From: Dissophora ornata
Taxonomy: Eukaryota; Mortierellomycota; Mortierellomycetes; Mortierellales; Mortierellaceae
Assembly: GCA_025201705.1 (NCBI GenBank)
Contig: MU617388.1
Span: 1-14,239 of the forward strand
Direction: 5' to 3'
Length of the DNA stretch: 14,239 nucleotides
A model generated the notes under the pieces. It worked only from the letters and a program-made list of their open reading frames with translations. It did no database searches and was not told the origin of the DNA. Positions 1-9,077 of the stretch are shown here, in pieces. The position numbers and the translations under genes were made by a program. Positions within the stretch are counted from its first letter, which is position 1. Each line of letters starts with the position of its first letter.

Positions 1-119
1 AAAACGAAAAACAGATGATGCTGTGCTGTTTATAATGTTAGTTGTCGGGGTAAAAAAATAGACTACACAAAGAACCTCCTCCTCCTCCCCATTGTTTTGT
101 TTATAGTCACAACAAACCC

Positions 120-195
120 TTTGTTTGTTTGTTTGTTTGTTTGTCTGTCCGTTCGGTCGTTGTTCGTTTATTTGTTTGTTTATCTGTTTGTTGTT
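120..195. repeat. TTTG tetranucleotide microsatellite with degenerate tail
   Basis: About six perfect TTTG units occupy roughly 120-143. After that come tetramers that keep G or T at the fourth position (TCTG, TCCG, TTCG, then TTAT and TTGT), out to about 195. This looks like an old, longer TTTG array that has accumulated substitutions. It lies downstream of the Myb-repeat gene, outside any coding region. Confidence 0.8.
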
Positions 196-412
196 GCAAG
201 ACAAGCTCTTAAGATTCGACGCTCTCCATGGAAACTTGCGCTCTTCTTCATCTTATTCTGCAAGTTACTTCCATCGATACGTTCGGCGACTCAAGTGGAC
301 AGATTTTTTTTTTTCCCCAGGTAAATTAACCGCTTCGCAGAAGGACTTCATGTTCGCGAATTGCTTGGTGTTACTCTGCAACAGCATCGAAACAGATTCC
401 TTTGTCATACTC

Positions 413-418
413 TTTATT
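413..418 (-). terminator. Polyadenylation signal AATAAA of the Myb-repeat gene
   Basis: TTTATT on the plus strand reads AATAAA on the minus strand, 19 nt past the TAG stop at 439-437. That is a typical short fungal 3' spacing, and it supports 437 as the true end of the gene. Confidence 0.6.
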
Positions 419-436
419 TCAAAAACACGCCTGTCC

Positions 437-2805
437 CTAGTTGCTGCTTGAGTCTCCAGGACCGAATTGCGCCCATCGGACAAGGCAATTCGAGGGCGTC
501 GAGCCCAGACGTTTAGCGAGATGCTCAAAGACGTATGGGCTCGCACCGTACTTTCGAATGGTCCCTCGGAGTAGAGCAATATTCTGCGGTGTCCAACTGA
601 CTGTTGGACGCACTGCTGGCTTGCCCTGTGCAGAGGATGGTGAAGGTTGCGGGTCGGCCTTGGAGCGGGTTACACCCTCTGCATCCTCAATCTCCCGCAG
701 CTTGATCTCAGCCCACTTGGATTGACACAGGAACGACGTCTTGGAAGGAAAGAGTTTTCCAATCTTCACCCAGTCCTTGATGTTCACGTCAGGCAGTGTA
801 CTTTTACCCGGCGCGTCGCCATCAGCTGTCGTCTTTTTAACCTTCTTGCCATTTGACTTCATGTTCTGAACTTCCTCCACAGCTTTCACCAACTGATCCA
901 GCTCGTCAGAACTCCATCGGGTGTCCATATGGTCATACTGAGCGGACCATGCGGCGTGACAATGTCGATGAATACAATGGTGCCCGTTTTCAGTCATCTC
1001 CTTTGCGACTTGGCTCCACATATGCTCACCGTACCGCAGAACCAGCAACTCCAACTGATTTGCTAGCTTCTTGGATTGCTTCATCGCGTTCACAGAGGCC
1101 CGGGACCATGTATGGCGCAATAGTCTGATCCCGTGCATAGGAAAATGAGCGGCTTGGAATTGCTTCCATGTAGGGTCGTCGTTAGGTCGGTCTTTCGCCA
1201 CCAACTCCACCAACCGATCCAGATCGCCATCCCAAAAATGGGGTCGATCCAAGGGGGTCTCATACCAGGATGGGTCGTTGGTCAATCGCATCCACCGATT
1301 CCTGCAATGATGATTATTTGCACCGATGTGAAGTCTCTCCGAAATCCTCTTCCATGGGATAGGGCGCGGCCGAGGCGGTTCGCTACTATGCGGTTTAGCT
1401 TTCCGTGGGTTGTCGTTGTTGTATTTGATTTCCTCCTGTACTATCCTCTGCAGATCAGCATCCTGTTGAGCGGTCCAAGGAAATAACGCTGCCTTTTCTC
1501 TTGGTATCTCGTACGAGGCGTCCATGTCGATGTTCCCGGCAGCTCGTAATTCTTCGGCCTTTTGGACCACAAAGCTAAAGTTTTGGCGACAGTTTTCGGG
1601 CGTGCGTGGTTGGTGGCCACTCTGGATATAATTCGCAATGACTGGCCAGTTCTTGCCTTCCTTGTTCCACACATGCCAGTATTCTAGAATCTCGGCTGCG
1701 GTCCATGGAGGATACTCTTTGATTTGACGATTCTTCTTCTTTGTCCTTTGCCACTGCAAACGGCACTCGAAAGGAGAATGACGCCCCTGCACGACGTTGC
1801 GAGAGACACTGTGCCAATTGGGCTCAGCTTCTGCAAGGATGGACAAGGAACTAAGATGTGGTGTCGATTTTTTGAAATACTCGCTCAGGGCTAGAAGATC
1901 CTCCTCAGTCCAGGTCAATTCATTCCTGGCCTTTAACACGAATCTGTACCGTATATACTCTGGACTGAACTTGGAGTTGAACATCTCCAAAGACATCTTT
2001 TCCCAGTCGTAAAGTTCCACGCCAAGCAACGATTTCGATGGACTCTTTTTAGTGGACGATTCCACTGTTTCTACGGCAGCACCTCGTGGCCGATTCAGCT
2101 TGTAGCTTCCACTCTCGAGCGCGATATTAAACGTCGCGCCCTGGAAAGTTCCTGCAGCTCCTGGATAATATCTCTTGCCCAAACCTGACCACTGTCTTTG
2201 GCAGACGACGACCTCTGTCGACATTATACCCGCAATCTCGGACCAAGATTTCCCTTCCTCCAACAGTCGCTTCAGCTCTGGCAGTGATTTTTCGTTCATG
2301 GTTGACTTTTCGATATCCATGGACCATGACTCGGGTCGCTTAACCTCCACAAGGTGTCTGTACCGTTCCTTGCATCGGATGTAGGGGACATCGACAGCCT
2401 TCTCGACCTTTTTCCAAGGAACATTATCGTTTCGGAGCTGAATAATTTTGGCGTCGATATCAGGTGTCCACGTATAAATTTTCCTTGGGATCCTTGGAGG
2501 CTTTGAAGGCCCAATGGTTGCGATGGCGCTGAAAGGGGCAATCGAACGCCAGTGAATCGGGTTGGAAGTGGGTTGCAGTCTTACGGATAGCGCACGTGGG
2601 AACTAGAAAGGAGGAGGGGGATATATTTTTTTTTATAAATGACGAAAAGAAAGCACGACGTGTCAAGCAGTGGCCCGAGCAGTATTTAAAAGGGCGCGTG
2701 GGCGCGTTTTCTTGTGCGAGATGCGAATCCTTAGCGTACCTGGCTTGGAGGACTCAGAGCAACCGCGCCTCGCAAGACGGTCCGGGTGGTGAGAGTTTGC
2801 AGCAT
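437..2805 (-). CDS. Nine-repeat Myb/SANT-like protein with mitochondrial-type presequence
   Basis: Model: exon 1 2805-2740, intron 2739-2603 (GTACGC donor; acceptor TTTCTAG behind a C/T tract), exon 2 2602-437. This gives 743 aa, joined in phase 0. The long exon has no ATG before its first repeat; reading back reaches a TAG that is the intron acceptor. Exon 1 supplies the ATG and an arginine/serine/threonine-rich start (MLQTLTTRTVLRGAVALSPP). The first 60 or so residues carry many R and K but no D or E, which is typical of a mitochondrial presequence. Repeats with spaced tryptophans and an ending helix of the CxxRW/RY type lie at about residues 65-107, 128-167, 253-307, 320-366, 395-461, 477-521, 533-575, 584-655 and 690-735. 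Myb/SANT repeats usually bind DNA, occasionally histones or proteins. A role in mitochondrial DNA or RNA handling is inference; the target is unknown. It is divergent from DIM1. The splice model is by eye; the repeats themselves are clear. Confidence 0.82.
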
Positions 2806-3094
2806 GACGTGAGTGGTAATGAGGACGCGATGGGGAGAAAGAAACTCGACGCGAGATTTGGTGTTCGTAGTTCGGTCGGTACGTGTCACGTGAGATCAGT
2901 GCAGTCACGATTGGCGTTTGTAAACACACCTCAAAAAAAAAAAAAGAAATACTTCCACAGTCTACAAAAGCTGTTCAAAGCATCGACCTCACGACAACGA
3001 AATCACCTTAATTGTTGCCGCTCCACCATCTCTTAGACGACGCCTAAACCACAAAGCTCTCATTCTTTCATTTCCAAAAAAAAAAATCTCCGCC
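2806..3094. promoter_or_regulatory. Divergent promoter shared by the Myb-repeat gene and DIM1
   Basis: The 289 bp between the two start codons must hold both promoters. They contain a palindromic TCACGTGA at 2886-2893, an A13 tract at about 2933-2945 and an A tract just before the DIM1 start at about 3077-3087. The DIM1 start context (GCCATGCC) is favourable. No clear TATA box is seen. Poly(dA:dT) tracts are common nucleosome-depleting elements in fungal housekeeping promoters. Confidence 0.65.
2886..2893. promoter_or_regulatory. TCACGTGA palindrome (E-box, CDEI-like site)
   Basis: The sequence here is GTCACGTGA. It matches the RTCACRTG element recognised by Cbf1-type bHLH proteins in yeasts, and the CACGTG core bound by bHLH factors generally. 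It sits centrally in the divergent promoter, 81 bp from the Myb-gene start and about 200 bp from the DIM1 start, so it could act on both. Function is inferred from motif identity only. Confidence 0.5.
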
Positions 3095-4505
<1,411 letters not shown>

Positions 4506-4823
4506 GCGTTTGTTATCGATTCATATACAAATATATATCCGCCCTTTTTTCTTTCTTTTGTTTCCAAGCATTATTTCTTAACAACAGGCATTTTCTTTAA
4601 TCCATTAAATCTGTATGCAAGTCACACGATCTCAGCGCATACGATTTTGTAAACAAAACATCAAGGCACTTTTTTTTTTTTTTTTTTTGGGACAGCATTC
4701 GTTTTCACTTGCATCAGTCATCCTCAGCATTACCGCATCGTCCCCCCCTTGCCCTCCATCGCCTTACAGCTCTCACCACAGATACTCTTGATACCTCGTA
4801 ACAAACAGAAATACAGCAAAAAC
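4506..4823 (+). promoter_or_regulatory. DIM1 3' flank and LCP5 promoter with T19 tract
   Basis: The 318 bp between DIM1 and LCP5 hold the DIM1 3' end and then the LCP5 promoter. A T tract of about 19 bases (4670-4688) lies about 135 bp upstream of the LCP5 ATG, followed by a pyrimidine-rich leader. Poly(dA:dT) tracts are frequent in ribosome-biogenesis promoters of fungi. I looked for PAC-like (GATGAG) and RRPE-like (AAAATTTT) elements and saw none. Confidence 0.5.
4604..4609 (+). terminator. Possible polyadenylation signal ATTAAA of DIM1
   Basis: ATTAAA lies about 100 nt after the DIM1 stop, in an AT-rich 3' flank that also carries ATATAT near 4530. No AATAAA is seen before the next gene, so this variant is the best candidate. 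Confidence 0.35.
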
Positions 4824-6346
4824 ATGAGCCCATCAAAGTCCTCCAAAGCGGTCGATGCCGTGGCTGAGGCCCTCCAAGAGGATCAGGTCGCATTCACAAA
4901 CCACCTCAAAGAACTCTCTACAATGCTCAAGGAGATTGAAACAAAGCTCAAGCCCACCATCGAAAAGTAAATGCCCCTAAGAGAGCTTTTCCCACAGCAC
5001 CATTCTTCCCCCCTCGACAAACAGCTTGGTCTCTACAAACAGCAAATGTTTTCCTAGACGTCATATACCAACCTGCATTTTCTCGTATCTCAATCTTGAA
5101 CATAACCTGCCTTTTTAGGTTACAGACCAAGGAGATCGACACATCCAAGGGCTTGTCGTTCCTGGAGGTCAAATACCACATTTTGCTCGAGTACATCACG
5201 AATCTGTCGTTGGTCATGTACCGGAAACTGAATGGTCAGTCCGTCCAGGAACATCCCGCGCTCATATCTCTGATCGAGCAAAGAATTATTCTGGAAAAGA
5301 TGAAGCCCGTGGAGCAAAAGCTCAAGTATCAGATCGATAAATTAGTCCGCGCTGCAGTTGTTGGACGACAGGAGGGTGAAGCACAAATGGCTGCTGGAGG
5401 TAAATCACTCGTATGTTTGGAATGTTTTGTTCACAGTCGTAAAAGTGACGTTTCTAATATCTCCTGTACAATTAATGGTAATAATAGGCGCAGATCCTTT
5501 GGCGTTCAAACCCAACCCCAAGAACTTGGTTCTCGACAATACTGGAAATGATGACGGGGATGCACAGGACGAGGATCAGGAAGAGGACGGCGAGAAATCG
5601 TCGGCAGGATTGTACAGGGCACCCAAGATGGCACCCGTTCATTTCGAGGAGGACTCGAGTGCTGTGGCCAAGAGACTCAAGTACCAGGCCAGATTGCAGG
5701 CTCGTGCTGCCAAGTCGCGTGTCATGAAGGATCTCGTCTCTGAGTTTGATGATCGTCCAGAGGAGATGTCGCTCAGCAACGATGGCGTTCACTTTGGAAT
5801 GGGCATGGATGATAAGCAACTGGAGCGTGAGAAATACGAAGAAGAGAACTTTACGAGAACCATGTTGTCCAAGAAGGAGCTCAACCGGTTGCGCAAGGGT
5901 GCTATTCCCAGATTTGAGAATGAGTTTGAGGTAACGGACTATGGGACTGACTCTTAATGTGTTGTTTGTCACGGAATTTGACCTGTACAGGTCGAGAACA
6001 TCATCACTTTACTTACTTTTTTTTTTCTCGTTTTATGACATTACAGAATTTGAACGACTTTGCACAGATCGCACCTTTGCAGGATGACCTCGAGACAAAC
6101 GAACAGCGTCGCAGGAATGTTCTTGCTCGCCGCAACGAGCGTAAGCAATCTGCCATGTCGCGTGACAGTGACGACGACGGCGAGGGGGATAGTGGTTCAA
6201 GGAGTCGCAAGAGATCACATAACGACGGAGGCGAACTCTTTGATGGTCTTATCTCCGACCCATCCAAGAAGCGCAAGGGCAGGACGGCCTTTGACCGGAG
6301 TAAACGCAACATCAGCCGAAAGGGCAAGGGCAAGGGACGAAAGTAA
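4824..6346 (+). CDS. LCP5: Lcp5/neuroguidin family protein (Sas10/Utp3/C1D domain)
   Basis: Exons: 4824-4966, 5119-5399, 5488-5930, 6047-6346; 1167 nt, 388 aa; introns of 152, 88 and 116 nt, all GT-AG and in frame. The Sas10/Utp3/C1D helical region covers about residues 10-115. It includes LSTMLKEIETKLKP, then KGLSFLEVKYHILLEYITNL and the conserved HPALISLIEQRIILEKMKP stretch. An acidic linker follows at about 158-177, then LYRAPKMAPVHFEED, KSRVMKDLVSEFDDRPEE and a lysine/arginine-rich tail ending in repeated GK pairs. This order is that of yeast Lcp5 (357 aa) and animal neuroguidin. Lcp5 is a component of the U3 snoRNP/SSU processome that processes pre-18S rRNA in the nucleolus. The ATG at 4824 is chosen because the frame upstream has only non-ATG starts. 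UTP3/SAS10 and C1D/LRP1 share the domain, but the 388-aa size and the C-terminal blocks favour Lcp5. Confidence 0.92.
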
Positions 6347-6517
6347 AGGATGGATCAATCGGGTTGAAGGAAAGGGGAAGCCAACTATTTATTTGGTCTT
6401 CGTTTTCTGTTCTTTTTCTCAAGTCCAGTCTTACGCCAATTCCACTCTTGCATCTTTTTTTATTTGTCCTCCTTCGTTTTTTTTTTGCACGCATTTTACT
6501 TCCACGTCGTAGCCCAT

Positions 6518-6523
6518 AATAAA
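6518..6523 (+). terminator. Polyadenylation signal AATAAA of LCP5
   Basis: AATAAA lies 172 nt after the LCP5 stop, behind a T-rich 3' untranslated stretch (runs of T at about 6456-6486). It is the first canonical signal after the gene. Confidence 0.55.
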
Positions 6524-6652
6524 ACTACACCTATTGCATTTTTCAAAGAGTGAGAACGGGGCTATATGTGTTGAATGTAGGGGGGGGGGGTAGTCTTGAG
6601 AATGATTGCAATCCGCGACCCACCGGTAGCAGGCAGTTCATACCTGAGTCAT

Positions 6653-6699
6653 GCAGACTAAAGTCAGAAGGAGGAGGCCCCTGCTCTGGTTTAGTCTGC
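6653..6699. repeat. Perfect 10-bp inverted repeat forming a 47-nt hairpin
   Basis: GCAGACTAAA (6653-6662) pairs perfectly with TTTAGTCTGC (6690-6699) across a 27-nt spacer. Within the spacer CAGA can pair with TCTG, extending the stem. It lies about 100 bp left of repeat copy A. It may be a transcript-end structure, a remnant terminal inverted repeat of a small element, or chance. Confidence 0.6.
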
Positions 6700-6803
6700 G
6701 ATACCATGGCAATTGTGGTGTGATGGTCGAAGAACTATCCATGTCGGCGCAACTGATTTTGAGAGAAGGGTGCAGGCGATGGACCCTTTTCAGAACCTGG
6801 TGA

Positions 6804-7266
6804 AGGCACAGGCCACACCCTTATTTAAGATTGATTGGATCGATCACACACAACAAATCGTACCTTCCCTTTTTAAACCAAAAATCGCTAGAAAATCAAC
6901 GACGCGTTTTGTCTTCAACCTACGACTTGCAGTGTTCAGTGCTTCTTTGTCGCTTACGGCGGGGAGGTTGCGTTGGCCATCACCCACATCATTTGCTGTA
7001 ATCCACACTCTGTGCATCGCTGGACGAGCTTAGCCAATCTTGTACCTTGGGAATCTCAGTCAAACCTGTTTCCTCATTCCACCCCGTATTAGTTTTCTTT
7101 TATCTCTTGCTTTTACGCGTCTTTCAGTTCCAGGGGCGACTAGCAGTAGTCTTTTGTATTTGTTTCTGTGTTTTTGTGTCTCGTTTACTTTATTCAGGAT
7201 CAGTGAATTGTCGAAGCTCTTGGAAGGTCGTTGAAGGTTGGGAGATCAATGGAGCCCGCTGGAATG
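6804..7266 (+). repeat. Dispersed repeat, copy A
   Basis: The core at 6804-7061 matches 13425-13682 base for base over 258 bp, with about 16 differences by eye (roughly 94% identity), in the same orientation. Similarity resumes at about 7107-7266 against 13990-14166, at lower identity. Similarity appears to begin abruptly at AGGCACAGGCC in both copies, with unrelated flanks to the left. It contains TATTTAAG and ATTGG (a reversed CCAAT) near its left end, so it may be a duplicated promoter or leader rather than a transposon. No open frame is conserved between the copies. Confidence 0.85.
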
Positions 7267-7584
7267 AACATAGTGGGTGGGCAAAGAATGCCATTGTTTT
7301 CATTTCCATTGCATATTTGCTTATTCTTGCCTTGACACCTCGCAGTGCATCCAAACACAAATCATTTTGCATCGTATCAAGCGTGTGCTTGGCACAAGCA
7401 GCTTGGACCAAGTCGTAGAAGGAAAGAGAAAAGAGAAAATAGACAAAAATCTCGGCGCGCATGCGGGATACGAACGGATCGAGTGCTCTCTGGTTCCATC
7501 ACCTCATCACCTCACTTGCAAGTTCTATCACCTCGCACTGCTCTTCCTATCTTCCCCAGAGACACTCCCCTCCCTTCAATAAGG

Positions 7585-7780
7585 TAAACCCGTCTACGTG
7601 CCAAATCTTGGTCATGTGCAGGTACAGCCCTTGGCGCGTCCTTACATAGTGAAGTCCAGTTCAAACGCGTTCTCCCTTTCTTCAATAGAAATGTATGATA
7701 AAGCCAATGTCTCCAGCGATATACAGCTTATCATGAAACTGAGTGTACAGACTACCCCCATCGGAGTTGGATTCATGTGA
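7585..7780 (+). other. Open stretch after acceptor-like site, possible exon (unrecognised)
   Basis: After TTCAATAAG, which is preceded by a C/T tract, a frame stays open for about 65 codons to a TGA at 7778-7780. It starts KPVYVPNLGHVQVQPLARPY and has a balanced composition. There is no ATG before the interior, no identified upstream exon and no family match I recognise. The opposite strand is also partly open, so this may be chance. Confidence 0.18.
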
Positions 7781-7964
7781 TGTGAGGGGTGTGGAATGAA
7801 ATGATGATCTGGGAGAGAAATAGAGGAAGATTGCAATGATGCTTGGCGTAGAAAAGGAATGAAGAGGAATCAAGGATGGAGGAAGGATCACCCATCGGTG
7901 TGTAGACTATCAGTAGTGGAGAGAGAGCAGTGACTACACCATGTCATGTTTTCAAACGCGCAAC

Positions 7965-8283
7965 TCATCCCGCTGTCAAGTCATACACATCAGGAGTAAT
8001 AAACCTCATTCCATTCTTCTGACCGACCTTGACCCTTGTCTTGCCTCGATTCTCTGTTACTATTGCATTTGAGGAAAAGATCACATTGATCAGTGGCATC
8101 GGCAGAGGAAAGTCGCCTGAGTTGGACTAACGAACCCCTGTCAAGATCTCGACAGGTAGAAAAGGCGTAGACGGGTCGTAGACAGGGAAATAGACAAGGA
8201 TGTGCAGACTGAGGTTCTACAAAAGATGAAGTTGCAACCCAAGATATTCTGGAGGATCGATGAGCAATGACTTCACTCAGGAG
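7965..8283 (-). other. Minus-strand open stretches, possible unrecognised gene
   Basis: Two overlapping frames look open. One runs 97 codons without a stop (8283-7990) but has no ATG. The other (8126-7965) follows a TAG that could be a splice acceptor and carries an ATG at 8099, giving 44 residues with even composition that include TENRGKTRVKVGQKNG and end in TPDVYDLTAG. Possible upstream exons at 8216-8132, 8327-8288 and 8464-8379 can be joined in phase with GT-AG borders, but no start exon is found. I do not recognise the protein. Because two frames look equally open, I treat coding as unproven. Confidence 0.22.
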
Positions 8284-9077
8284 CTACTGGCCGACGATGG
8301 TATTCTGAAAGCCGACTGTATAATTGCCTAGGCGACGTGATGAGACCAATATCGATCAAGCGTGCAACCCTAAGTCACCCTAGTGGAATGTCATGCATCA
8401 GAGAACCTCGAGGATACTCTGTCCGGGAATCCGTGACAAGTTTGTACCACAAGGACACCAGTCGCTGGAATCAAGAACCATCAAATCATCTCGACCCCCA
8501 GACACCATTATTATTTTTTGTCTATTTCCTTGTCGACACCTCTTCTGTCTGTCGGAGTCATTGCAAATTGAATCGCAGAACATGTTCCAAAATGCTCACA
8601 CGCGCCAAGTCCAGCGGCAAGTCGAGTTTAACCAAGGCTAGAGGGGAAATGCGCGCCTCCACGATTCAACGCAATGCCACACTCTTTACCAAAGCCCCAA
8701 CTTGTGTGACAGAGGGTGGAGTTTGAGGTCACGGTAAGAGATAAGAGGGATGGACGAGGAGAGGAGGTTACTGATAGACGAGGTGGGTGGCAACTATTGA
8801 ATGGCAGGAGGGAAAGAGAGACTACACTCAGATGCGACTGTTCGTTCACTTGTCTCTTCCAACTCTGCCAGTTTTGCTACAGTCGTACACCAAATTACCA
8901 TTGAGGGCACAGCTCAAGTGTGTCAAAGTCAGGCTTGCTACCCCTGCAGCTTGCTGTGCTCCACAAGGCGCCACAATATTATTTCCTCGCCCTCGTCTCG
9001 CCCATCCCCATCTCCTCTCATTTCTTTTTATCCCCGCCCTACCCCCTTCACTAAACTGTACCCACTCCACCTTTTCA

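Larger units (their letters stand above)
1..436. other. Intergenic region downstream of the Myb-repeat gene
   Basis: No gene is recognisable here. It holds the 3' flank of the minus-strand Myb-repeat gene, with an AATAAA signal at 413-418, a T tract near 304-316, and a TTTG microsatellite with a decayed continuation at about 120-195. The short open frames on the plus strand are products of that low-complexity repeat (runs of F, V, C, L) and are not credible proteins. Confidence 0.75.
6347..9077. other. Long gene-poor interval between LCP5 and the armadillo gene
   Basis: Over 2.7 kb I recognise no protein. Contents from left to right: the LCP5 3' end; an 11-base G run (6580-6590); a strong hairpin (6653-6699); dispersed repeat copy A (6804-about 7266); a plus-strand open stretch after a splice-acceptor-like sequence (7585-7780); minus-strand open stretches (8283-7990 and 8126-7965); and the pyrimidine-rich leader of the armadillo gene (about 8960-9077). 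Short open frames elsewhere here are serine/arginine/cysteine rich, as expected of non-coding DNA. I see no tRNA, rRNA or transposase. Confidence 0.6.

Noticed and set aside
441..1486. Plus-strand open frames of 69-117 codons
   Set aside because: They lie opposite the long Myb-repeat exon and are antisense shadows without recognisable domains.
2460..2929. Other minus-strand frames near the start of the Myb-repeat gene
   Set aside because: They start only at TTG/GTG-type codons or lack continuity with the Myb repeats. The frame joined to the ATG exon at 2805 reads straight into the first repeat.
6580..6590. G11 run as a G-quadruplex or regulatory element
   Set aside because: A single G run without three companion runs; most simply a homopolymer tract.
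6804..7266. Repeat copies A and B as solo LTRs
   Set aside because: The ends do not show TG...CA, no flanking target duplication is visible, and the right end fades gradually; a duplicated promoter or leader fits as well.
8336..8400. GTGATGA resembling a C box of a C/D snoRNA
   Set aside because: No D box (CTGA) at a fitting distance and no flanking terminal stem.
8832..9077. In-frame upstream ATG giving the armadillo protein 82 extra residues
   Set aside because: The added peptide is low-quality (P/L/C-rich, from a C/T-rich leader) and absent from the paralogue, which starts with the same kind of Met-Ala-lysine sequence at the equivalent place.
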